Positions 35,434 to 45,836 of a stretch of DNA of 64,000 nt are shown piece by piece. The DNA is from Pleurostoma richardsiae (Eukaryota > Ascomycota > Sordariomycetes > Calosphaeriales > Pleurostomataceae), in contig JANBVO010000022.1 of assembly GCA_030052745.1 (NCBI GenBank), positions 62,001 through 126,000 of the forward strand, written 5' to 3'. A program made the position numbers and the translations under genes. The notes under the pieces were generated by a model. That model saw only the letters and a program-made list of their open reading frames with translations, was not told the origin of the DNA and did no database searches. Numbering within the stretch: position 1 is the stretch's first letter; every line of letters begins with the position of its first letter.

Positions 35434-37082
35434 CTAGGAATTAATACACGATATACTCATTCTCACCTGTGCGTCCGCTTCCAAGGCGTCCGTTCGAATA
35501 CGTGAACCTTGGAGATATTATTTTCTTTTTGAAAAAGAATGATCGTCAACGTGATCAAGCAGCAATATCGCCCTGGGTTGTCACAGACCAGGCTCACTTT
35601 TGAGCAGCTCTACAGTTCGTTTCGCAGCTTCGTATTGCTTATCTCCGCTCGCTCATCACTTGCGATGATTATACTCCCTGCTGATATCAACCAACCTGGA
35701 AGGCCGTGCCTCTAGGAAAAAGGCTAGCCGATCTGCTCCGCACTAATATATACGACTTCCTTCACTGTCAATTTCATCACCTGGCAGGCTTTGCAGCTTT
35801 CCGCGGTAACAATCCAATATGCTGGGTGTAACCCTCCAAGGGACTTCTCAGCCGCATCTCCTGGCGACAGTATCAGGCGGGTCACAACCGTTTAGGTACG
35901 CAACCCATTTCTCTGTTCACTGCCAAAGATCGATGCCCTAATGCTCGACGTCGAGGCTGTAAACGTTGGTCCTTAAAATACCCCATTCTATCATCTACCC
36001 AACCCGACTTGGCTGACCAGATCGGCCTAGTGTTTCCAGTCCCTGAAGCCCTTTACTCCATTACTGTCCCTCCTCTCCGGGAAACTGAAGAGGCAGCTCA
36101 CGCCGGAGATTTCGCGAAACATCCAGTGGATTTATTTCTGAGGTTACTAAAAGTTGACTAGTTTTTACAGCGGGTCGAGCGGCGACGTGAGACGCAGGTA
36201 GCCGAAGATGCATCAAACCGGCTTTCAGACACGTAGTACAGTTACAACGGTAGAATGTTTAGGGTATACCGGCATTGGAACTCTTTCTGAGGTGCGATTT
36301 TAGTGGGGCGTGAGGTATTGTGGATGATGTAGTTGACGCCTACACGAAGCCTGGAGCTTGTATACAGGAATGTTGTTCCTGTGTCTCTTATGCTGGTTGG
36401 ATCTCTTTCGACCACAATTTTCCTCTTCTCCCACAGGCGCTCGATGACGCCGGACCGCTAATGACGTTCATAAAAGTTATATTTGATCGCTTGAAGCACT
36501 TTGTAGGAGGCCATTTCCGATTTATGCAAGGGAGTTGGCGGTGAAGCAGGAATCCGAACCTGAGGAAGCGCAGTTGATATCCTCAATGTGAGGTGTGGCA
36601 CCTATCATACCCGGACGCGTATCACAGAAACCCGGGAAAGTACCAACCCTCGGCAAGTGCTTTTCCACCGAGGCAGGCTGAGCACTGTCAATGTGCTACG
36701 TCTACATACTACCGAGATTGGACGCGAGCAGCCTGAGTCAGAGATTCGCGCCCGAAAGCCATTAATTAATGGAATACGCTTTTCTTTTCTATGGGAAAAT
36801 GCCCTGCGTACTCAATTTCAAGACCGCGCAGTCATGGTACGCAATGAGTCTTGTAGGAATACTATGCGCGAAACAGACAGTCTTGCGAATAAATGGCTGG
36901 ATACATAATAGGGGCCGTCCGTCAAGAAGCAGCTGCCAGCCATATACCAACCATGTAGACAACCACCCGCGCCTCATGCTAGGTGGCTACGCTTTCAAGA
37001 GGTTTATTACTACTGAGCATATTCCATTTGGCTCGCCTCGATATCGGTGCCGTCGACATGCTTGGCCGCAGCGCCAACATCA
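35434..37082. other. Gene-free region with a short perfect hairpin
   Basis: About 1.6 kb with no recognisable gene. A near-perfect inverted repeat, TTCTTTTTGAAAAAGAA, sits at 35523-35539, about 90 bp after the GH71 stop. Short frames near 36320 and 36588 have no family resemblance. Confidence 0.5.
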
Positions 37083-38043
37083 TCAATGCCAGAAGTTGGC
37101 AATGCCGAAGAGCTCGTCCATACACTCAAGCGAGAGCTGTGCAATGCGAACGTCAGTCCTAAATGCAAACCATGGAAAACATAGGCATAGGAAATAGAAT
37201 GTTCCTCTCACCCCTTTTGTCTCGGGCACGAAGAATGTGACACAACCCGTGGCGAAACAAAACAATCCGAAGATAAAGTAGTCACATACCCCGTGTAACC
37301 ACCAACACTTACAAGCATGACGGGCGAGACACGCGTGACCATCAGGTTGAACAGGCATTGCTGCAGTGAGGGCAACGTTATATCCGCGCAGACAGTTCGT
37401 CGGTATCTCACTGACACAGATCCAGCAGATGGGCCCCTAGCTGAATTGAAAGGCTACGGTAAAGATGTACCTCATGACCAGAGCACCGTATCCAGCCGGA
37501 GGGATCAGGGCACCGATCTTGGGAGGGACGAACCGGACGCAGAATCCGAGATACAGAACCACATGGTAAAGGCTGTCCACACAAAAGACCACAACGGCCA
37601 AGCCTGTCGGCGAGTAAAGTAATAAAGATGGCACAAGAACACAGCTTCATGATGCCATAAACGCTGGTGGCAAGCAAGCTATTTGCGTTGCCAATGATTA
37701 CTAGGGCGCTGAAGATGGTGGGTGCGAAGTAGCTGATGGCGTTCGTCTCCGTTCTTGTTGCACCAAAGGTGTCAGGGCTGCAGTAACGAGAAGAAAAGGA
37801 GCTGTGGTTGGTGCGAGTTCGCCCAAAGAAGAGCCGTAGAACATCGGCGGACCTTCCGACATAGAAACAGGAGAAGTGGCTGTGAGAGAATGCTTGTCGT
37901 AAACCTCCGATGAAAAAAAGACGCCGATGAGCAGGCCTGGCTTGCGCCCCATAACTTCTGCAACGGGGTTCGGGCCTGCATCGTCGTGACCAGATTCGCC
38001 GAAAGATTTGCTCTGGCTGTGCTGCCTGGGTTGATGAGCCCAA
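37083..38043 (-). pseudogene. MFS sugar/quinate transporter pseudogene
   Basis: Pieces of one sugar-porter-type transporter lie in order on the minus strand. From about 38000: GRKPGLLIGV with FFIGGLRQAF (cytoplasmic loop and TM3-like). Then, near 37745, NAISYFAPTIFSAL (TM7) followed by LLADRLGR. Next LVVFCVDSLYHVVLYLGF and RYIFTVAFQFSWGPICW (TM8-10), LRGYNVALTAAMQCLFNLMV, CDYFIFGLFCFATGCVTFF, then the PETKG motif at about 37220. A plausible last intron and a closing exon LECMDELFGIANFWH end at 37083. The frame changes several times, and TM4-TM6 appear to be missing between GRK and TM7. The family moves hexoses or quinate by proton symport; this copy cannot make a working carrier. Confidence 0.75.
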
Positions 38044-39861
38044 ATTCTCTACATTTCCTGTCAGATTCCGATGTCTGGTGTTTAGGTCAGTACCTAGTTA
38101 CCAAACTCAAGACGGTGTATGAGAGTTGGCGCATAGCTTAGGATATGTAACTTTTATGTTACCTCTCGAGTTAAATTTCTCGACACTCAAAGCACCAGAC
38201 GGAAATCCGAAGGGATTTCATAATCCAGTTGTAGACCTCTGGGGGGCAAGCTTAATCGCACCATTCGGTATAATTCTCTGAAGCTACATTTTGACCTACC
38301 CTAAAACGCGGGGCTGGGAGAAACAGCAATAGAAGGAGAGAAGGTAAGCCGAGGTGAGAGAAGAGGATAGACATCTTGAGCTCGGGGGCGGAGGTTATAT
38401 GACACGATGACGGTCTTAGGCGCTTGTACCCTACGGTTAACTTCAGGCCGACACAGGTACGATTTGGTGCGCGACTACGTACTAGCAGGTCCGTGTCATC
38501 GTTCGGGAGAGGTATCTTTCTTCGCTGCGTCGTATTGCGGCTAAGCGGAACAATCGAGAGCGAAGAAGTCTGCCAATCGCGGTAGCATTTCGGCTTCATT
38601 ATCTGACAGTACTAGCAAAAGATCTGCTGCATGCAGACCAGCAGATTGAGTGGCAGGGGTGGTTACATGCTCGAGTTCCCTCTTGTGCTGTCTACTTCTG
38701 TGTACACTATTAGCCTCAATGCGGGAAGTAATACACACCCGTCGAGCTCTGGTCCCGACAGGTAGAAGGCTCGCCATTGGAGCTTTTGAATGAGCAGTCA
38801 GTAGGAACGGTCATCTGACACCGAACAACCACCAAGGAGACGTGTTTTGAGCTGAATATAGCTTCGACCTAATACCCAGCGGACATCCCATCGAGTGTGA
38901 GCTGTCTCCCGACTGGCCATTTCCCATCTTTCCCCACGCCACTCCGGAAACTAGTGAGCAGAGAGCTCAGACTACAATCGACTCTAGACGACGCAAAGCG
39001 TCTTGTTTCCTAGAGCCGGTTCTGCCAGAGTGATTTGCCGTGACATTCTTGTATGCTTGTCGGTCATGGCGTCCAAGTAGTGGTGTTTGGCAGGCATTAG
39101 GAATAAGGGACACGCCGCAAATCTGAGAATGTGGACTCTCCTTATTTTCCAGCAGCTGGCTTTCCGCCAAGGCCCTGGAAGCATCGATAATGGACTTCAG
39201 CGAAAACTGGAACAAACCCCCCGAGATCCAGCCCAGTCGAGTGTCAGCATCATGGCCGAGTGTCCCATGGTGTTTCTGTCAAATCGGCATGGATCTCGGG
39301 TCACGTCTGCATTAAGTTGATGAGTATCGTTTATAGTCGGTATCTAGTAGTACTTGATCGAGGATATAACCTGACCGATGTTTCGCACGGTTCGGTCTGC
39401 GCACAGCACCTGTTTAGTTTCCCGACAAGAGCACAACGTCTTCGTAAACATGACTCAACAGGTAGCCCACAGGACCTTTCACTTATTTAGTAGGCCTAAG
39501 TTGCAGGCAGCCGTTGATTCTACCAGTCTAAGACAACAAGTCTGCTGTTGCTATTGCGTCGATCCATCTCTTAGATGTTGACCGTTAGACTATAGTCTAT
39601 TACCGAGCTGGTACATGTACCGCCCTACGTCCCTTAATGTTTTCCATCCAAGCTGAAGGTCGTGCAAACCTCGAGCATTGCGCTACTTGAATTACGCAGA
39701 GCGGTCCGCCTAACAAGCCAGCTTTCGTGGTGATATATATATATATTCATATATAGCATTATATACTGATCCGGAAGTAGAATTTGTGTATGCCACCGCC
39801 GTGAATGCACCGAATCATGATCCCTGTAGGTAGCTTCGATGACTCGTCCTTCTCTCACTCC
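38044..39861. other. Gene-free region, AT microsatellite
   Basis: About 1.8 kb without a recognisable gene; it may include the lost N-terminus of the sugar transporter. An AT-rich TA repeat lies at about 39734-39765. The right end is the 3' flank of the amidoligase-like gene. Confidence 0.5.
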
Positions 39862-41088
39862 TCATTCCCAAAGAGAGTTCTCATTACTGCGCTCCGACAA
39901 CCCATAATTCCTGCGAATCAAGTTCTGGAAAGGTGTGTAGACGGGACTATCAATCCCAATATCCTCCATCAACTGCGCAAATGTCTGATCAATAGGAGCG
40001 GCTCCTCCATCTTTCAACAGCCTCCTCACCGCGTGGCGGAATGCGGTCTCTGTACTTTCCTCGCACCCAGAAATCTCCATCAGTCTACAGCAGATACGCA
40101 ACCATCCCAGAACGGCGCTCTCCCTAACAATGCCTTCAAGAAACCTGACTTCGATGGTCTTTGGCCCAGTATTTGCTCTCTCATCCTCTTCACCAAGAGC
40201 ACTGAAGTTGAATCCCAGGCGGCGATACTGCTTTTCGGGCCCGGACAGCATTTTACCCAGCTCGACGTGTGAAGCTGCACACCAGATGGCCCTGAGAGCC
40301 TCGGCCTGGGGGCTTGCTTCAGCGCAACGGCCTACCTGTGCCAGGAAGAGATTGAACTCCTCGACACTCCCCGAACAGAGGCATTGGATATTCTCGTAGC
40401 GTTTTATTGTGAGTGCCAGGCGGCTCCGTTCCCTTAACGCAGAGCTCCAGGTGTAAAAATGTTGGAAGTTTGGGGACTTGGGATCTTTGACGGCCCGCAG
40501 TATGGGCTCGGCGAGCCAGGCAAGCGTCGCGAACCTCTTCATAGTGCGCAGCGAGAAAAGCGTGTCATCGTTGCGACCGATATGAACGTGAACCTCGCAG
40601 CTGTAGTTACTGACAATGCGATGCCTCGACCTTAGAGCAGAGAGGACGGCCTCTACGCGGGGCAGCACTTTGGGATCCCTCCAGGATAGCTTGGGCGAGC
40701 TGACCTCAACGGGGACCCAGATGTATCCACAGTATCGCGCGTCATCCCTTGCCGGCTCTGCCGAGTTCGCCTTCTTGACAACCCAGTGCGACTTCCAAAA
40801 GTCCTTCTCGTGCAACTTCTTCTGCTGTATGTCGAATGACGAAATTGACCTCTGCCAAGCCACAGTCCTAATTGTGTCTGCAATTGTGGCGTATGTCTGC
40901 CTCTGGAGTTGCTGTTCGTCAAAGAAGACGCCCAAAGCCGGTGATCTGGTTTGGGCATCAACAAGCCCGGGTGCCTTGACCCTGAGCGGGATGAGCGGGG
41001 CCAGGAATTTCAGCTCAACAGCAGTAGAGAGGTCTCCGACTCGTTCTGTAAGCGGAAAGAGATAAGATTTGGGTGGCACCGGCATCAT
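39862..41088 (-). CDS. Amidoligase-like protein (Amidoligase_2)
   Basis: Single-exon gene for 408 residues from the ATG at 41088 (MMPVPPKSYLFPL). Family landmarks: the opening strand TAVELKFLAPL, VPVEVSSPKL, a His-rich core SCEVHVHIGRND, the helix SLRTMKRFATLAWLAEPIL, and IEVRFLEGI near the C-terminus. These match the fungal amidoligase enzymes, a COOH-NH2 ligase fold related to glutamine synthetase and gamma-glutamylcysteine synthetase, predicted to join carboxylates to amines using ATP. The usual CGLHVHVG is here CEVHVHIG. No signal peptide. No neighbour suggests a substrate. Fungal members have no defined reaction that I know, so the annotation is by fold only. Confidence 0.8.
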   Translation of the reverse strand: MMPVPPKSYLFPLTERVGDLSTAVELKFLAPLIPLRVKAPGLVDAQTRSPALGVFFDEQQLQRQTYATIADTIRTVAWQRSISSFDIQQKKLHEKDFWKSHWVVKKANSAEPARDDARYCGYIWVPVEVSSPKLSWRDPKVLPRVEAVLSALRSRHRIVSNYSCEVHVHIGRNDDTLFSLRTMKRFATLAWLAEPILRAVKDPKSPNFQHFYTWSSALRERSRLALTIKRYENIQCLCSGSVEEFNLFLAQVGRCAEASPQAEALRAIWCAASHVELGKMLSGPEKQYRRLGFNFSALGEEDERANTGPKTIEVRFLEGIVRESAVLGWLRICCRLMEISGCEESTETAFRHAVRRLLKDGGAAPIDQTFAQLMEDIGIDSPVYTPFQNLIRRNYGLSERSNENSLWE

Positions 41089-43700
41089 TTTTGCCGGCAA
41101 AATTTCCCCGGAGGGGGGGATGGTTGGTTCCGCGAGACGTGCAGCGCTGCTCTGGCCGCGGCGGGAACAAAAAGGAACCCCAAACCTTGGTTACACTGCG
41201 CGGGACAGGGGCTATATATGCACGCATCAAAGCCTTGTATTCACACATGTCCTGCCAGTCACTGGACCGTTGGCAAACGACAATAGCGCTGTTTGCTAGA
41301 TAGGCCGCTCGCCGGGTGCGAGAACCCCTCAGGAGAAGTCCCTCGCTTACATGCAGGAATGCCCCCCAAAAAGCACATGGCATCTTGGCAACTAGTGAAC
41401 TTTGGCAACGGTAGGCCATGGCTTGCCAGGGCCACCGGGAACTCTGCGACCGAGGCAGGTGAGGACGGAGCCCGTGGATTGCTAGTCGTCGTAGCGACCC
41501 AGCCACTTGGATATGTTATCAGGATCCCAGAGATATGACCTGTCGCGTCTGTCACATGTATAGGAGCGGCGCTATGGTGACTGGGGACTGGGTGACTGGA
41601 CCTATGGGACTCCTCCCGTAGCTTGTGGTGGTGTGGTGGTAGTGCTGTTGGCAGTAGTTAGTGGTGGTGCCTGCTAGTCAAGAGTCGTCGGCAGGGTGAG
41701 AATGACTGCGGGCTTATCTAGGCTAGCGTCTGGCCAATCCGCAACCAAAAGGCACTGCATCCTTCGGTGTACGGAAATATAATGTCTGGCATCTCCTGAT
41801 GGTGATAATTACTAGAGTACCTAGGCTGGCCCTTCCCGTGGCAAACAGTCACAACGGAGCAGCCCATGACGCGACAAACGAAAGACGTTTGCACTCGGAA
41901 GAATTTGTCTTCATGGAAAGATGTTTTCGTAATGTCCGTCTAATTGTAACTGAAACGCCAACAATCCGCCATGCACCGGACTCAATGACAGTCCGTAGCG
42001 AGATTTGGATATCCCCTCTTCCCAGTCGCAGCAATGTTGCCTGGGTAGAATCGAATATGCGGGCTCCAGCAGCAGCAGTGTTCACCTGAGAATGCGTCGC
42101 TGTTCGTGCTCAAGCATCCAATCGAGGCAATCATATGCTGCGTTCTTGGTGCCTTGTTTGTCGAAGAGTTTGTGCTGCCGGCTGAAGAGAGAGTGCTATG
42201 TCTCTAGTCAAGTCATAGACCCTTGGTCATAGCGGACTTTGTCTGGCCTCCTGTGTTTAGCAACAAGACCCGCTTCTGTCCTGGTATATATTTGCTGCTC
42301 GCCATTTCCATACTCCTCCTTTGGAGAGCCGGGCCCAATCACTTACTACTCTGTTTTTGAACTGCAGGGACACTGTATCAATAACCACAACTTTCGGAGT
42401 CAACTAGACATGATTTGGGCAGGATAGGACGGCCTGATATAACATTCGTATCGACGAAGCACAACCCGGCATATAACTTATAAGCTTTATGGCTCGAGGA
42501 TGGTATCTCCAACTATTCTCGCTTCCCAGTCCTTTATGGAGATATAGGCATATTGGAAGATTATTTCTTTACCGATAGCCGAGCATCTCCCTGGTCTTGC
42601 TTTTCTAGCTCGTATATCTGTCAGTCTCATTATTGCGAGCTGCACCAGCCAGACTCCTTTACGAGCACCAAGCGTTAACTCCTGATGACTAGTTAGTTAC
42701 ACGGGTTTTCAGAAGTCGTGATGGAATGAAACACGCTTCTCCCCTGTGGCTTGTGAGGCCTTGACATGAATACGAACTCTGGTTCGAGTGAGCAGCCTCG
42801 TGGCTACTAGAGTAGACTGGTTTTTGGTGAAATCGATCACACTGCCCTGAATTGAGAACTTACTGCCAGCTGTGCCTTGGGAGCAGAGCAATCTACCTAC
42901 CATCCGGTTCTTGTGCTATAGACATGCACACAGAGTTCTAACGGAGACCTAGTATCTCAAATGCCAGCTCCCTAATGTGATCTTCTGAAACCAGTGACTC
43001 TACCACTCGCCACACGGTTCTCTCCCCTTCATTCTCTTCGATGAGACTCACGGAAGTCGTTCCCATAGACCGCCACCCCTTTTTGACCCAGGCTGCCTAG
43101 GGTGGATGAAAAGCAGCCCCCCTGCAGAACCAGTGGCGCCGTACCCATCATCACGATTCCAAAGCCGGCCATCCTCTGAGCAAATTCTGAACAAGAGATG
43201 AAGAATGGTTACACAAGGATACAAGAGCTGGTCAGCCCGTAGGCAAGGCTCTATGTCTCTCGTGACGGGCCAGCATCGCCGATGGGGCAACTGTCTTCAA
43301 CTCGAGAGACCGAGACCGTGAGAATGACCGTTCACAGCGTAGTGAATGGACAGAAAACCCCCAGCTAGTCAAGAGAGAAGCTGTCGTGAAATGGTGGGCG
43401 GCTGGAACCATCCTCACAACTGGCAATCTCTGGTCAACGACCGTAGCGCACCGCAGCTACACATTTGTCGTAGGCAACGCCTGACCTTACCAACAGCCCG
43501 CGAACACGTCAGTAGTACATCTCGGAGCAGCACGAGGAAGGGGATGAATTCTATAAGAAGCCGGCACCAAGTCCTCTAGTAACGTGGCTGCGCTCTAACG
43601 TAGCCCGGCACACTAATCTCGTAGAAGTAGCGGACATGCGAAGGAAGCCCTGGCTGGTGGGATGTCCAGAAGATGGTGAAGTCGTTCGGGCTGTCAGTCT
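41089..43700. other. Long gene-free region
   Basis: About 2.6 kb between the amidoligase-like gene start and the Arp6 stop. Open frames are short and none recognised. A GTGGTG-rich purine/pyrimidine-skewed stretch lies at about 41625-41680. The first few hundred bases are the amidoligase promoter. Confidence 0.5.
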
Positions 43701-45151
43701 TCAGGGCAGGCCAAGACCGGTGGCGAACTTGCGGGCAACCCACTGCTGGCCATGCTCTTCATATTCCTGCTTCGTGACGCTGAGCCTGTTCGCGTGCTCG
43801 TGCCTAGCGAAATCGGCCGCACCGCGCCAGGTAGAGGTGATGGGCTCGCTGGGACGAGCCACGCGCACGACGCAGTCGCTCGGGACGCGCGGCATGATTT
43901 CCTGCCGTAGGCGCTGCACAAAGCCTTCAAATAACACACTACCGCCGACGACGACAATATTTGCGAGAAGGCCTGGCCACAGTCCGACTGGCAAGGCATC
44001 AAGCGACTGCACGACAAGGTCCGCGAGCCCCGGCTGCTGGATGCCGATGTCTCCTGGGTTGAAGAGGACCTCAGGAACGACGAAGCGCTCGTTACGCAGC
44101 GTCAAGATATCCTCAGCCGGTGAGGACGTAGCGAGTCTGCGTGCGCGGGTGGCGGCAGTGGTGTGATCGTAGTCGCGTACGATGCCCTTGTGGCGGATGT
44201 GGAAATCCGGTAGGACGTAGTCCTTGGCGATGCCGGCACCGGTGAGGTAGGCCTCGCGCTGCTCGCCCCGGGCGCCCTTCCACGTCTTGTCAAGGTCACC
44301 TTCGAAGTCATGGGATACGTAGCAGGCGGATTCTTTGATCTCGTTGACGATGTAGGCGTCGTTGCGCATGTCATAGTGCCGGAGGGAGAGCAAGCGCGTA
44401 AGGTAGTTGGTAAGCAGCTTGCCGCCGACGTCAAGGCGGCGAATGCCAGACTGAAGCGGGCGTCCCCGGAAGATCGGGGTGACGGTCGTGGAAGAGTAGC
44501 CGGAATCGATAAGTAAGAGGATCTCGGCGGGGATCGGGGGTGCGTCCTCGACTGCGCGGGGAGTCTGGAAGACGTCCTGAACGTCGTGATACGCGTTGAA
44601 CACGGGCCCTATCATCACGGAGGAGGGGTCAGCGTCTCGAGCGGCCGCATGACGCCGGTGACAGAGCAGTAATGGAGAGGAATCGGCACGTAGTGAGGGG
44701 ACGTACCGATGCCTCGGTAGTAGCTCGTGAACTGGTACTCCTCGAAGACAATCTGGTCGCAGTTGCTTTGCAGAACCGGCAGTGCGTTCGGCTGCTCTGT
44801 CAGGACCAGGCGCGTCTCGGAGGGGTCACACTTTGTCGGGGCGGCGCTGTCGAAGAACTCGTGGTCCCAGACCTCCTTCTGCGCCTCCCAGTTCACAATG
44901 TAGCCCTTCTCAACTGGCCGTCGGAACGCGATCTCGCCAAAGTCTCGGCACTTGGCCAGGTCAGAGGCGACGTAGACCTTCCTCTTCCGGTCTCGTGCGA
45001 TGCAGTTCGGGATTATGCGCGGCTCGTACACGGCGTCGCCAGTATCGCCGGTTGCGACGAGCCCGGCTTTCAAGGTCTCAGCGCCGTTGTCGAGCACCAA
45101 GGTCCGCGGAGGTGGCCGTGGTGCCGCGGGCCGAGACTTCCTCGGAGCCAT
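43701..45151 (-). CDS. arp6: Actin-related protein 6 (Arp6)
   Basis: Two exons on the minus strand (45151-44707 and 44608-43701) give 450 residues. The actin fold opens with LVLDNGAETLKAG (phosphate 1 loop) after a basic Pro-rich leader, then PNCIARDRKRK, FRRPVEKGYIVNWEAQKEVWD, LVLTEQPN, FEEYQFTSYYRG joined by the intron to GPVFNAYHD, LLLIDSGYSSTTVTP, and VVVGGSVLFEGFVQRL near the C-terminus. These are Arp6 rather than actin signatures, with EIAFRRPVEKG particularly diagnostic. Arp6 with Swc6 is part of the SWR1 complex that exchanges H2A.Z into nucleosomes. The 98-bp intron begins GTACGT. Intact. Confidence 0.94.
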
Positions 45152-45836
45152 GGGGAGCTCGAAGCAGTGACGACGGAGTCTGACTGTCTCTCTACCTCTT
45201 CTGTGTCTTATGTCCCCGCGTGTACGTGCATGGAAGCGGCTTGACTGTCCATGAAATACGGAGTACTCGGTACAGGGGTTGGAAGAATGAGCCTGATCTT
45301 TTGCAGATTGCAGGCGGCCGCTAACGGCTTTGGCTATTACCGGAGCCCGTCTGATACCTTAGGTACTTACACTAAGTATCTCTGTACTCCACAATAATTA
45401 ACGGTCAAATTTAGCGTTTCTCTTGTTAGCAACTGCCTACCTCGGAAGGTAGTTTCCATGGGCGGACACCCTCTCTATAACTTAGGCTGATCATGCTACT
45501 TGTGTAACACAATATTGTGCTAAATACTCCGTACTACTACTGTGTGCCTCTTCACGAACCTGTCAACATTGGAGCCAGAGAGCCAGTGTCGGAAAGATGA
45601 ATATGTGTGTGCGGGCCGGTAGAAAGATTTTCTTTAATTGCAGAATCAACCTCCCACCTAGGTACCTTAGCAGACCAACGTCCACCTTTCTATGTGAACC
45701 CCGTGAACCATGCCTTGGAAGGCGGGTATCGTATAGAAACACCGGTCTATCTCTCAGCGCCATGGTATATGCTAACGAGACGCGGGGATTCTCATCGACC
45801 TGCAGGCACGCTTAAAAGACACGCGCACTTTTCGTT
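45152..45836. other. Arp6 promoter with TAGGTAC and CTCCGTA words
   Basis: The 5' flank of arp6 and 3' flank of the UFD1-like gene, both on the minus strand. Contains TACGGAGTACTC at about 45257, AGGTACTTAC near 45361, ACTCCGTACT near 45528 and CCTAGGTACCTTAG near 45657. No gene recognised. Confidence 0.55.
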
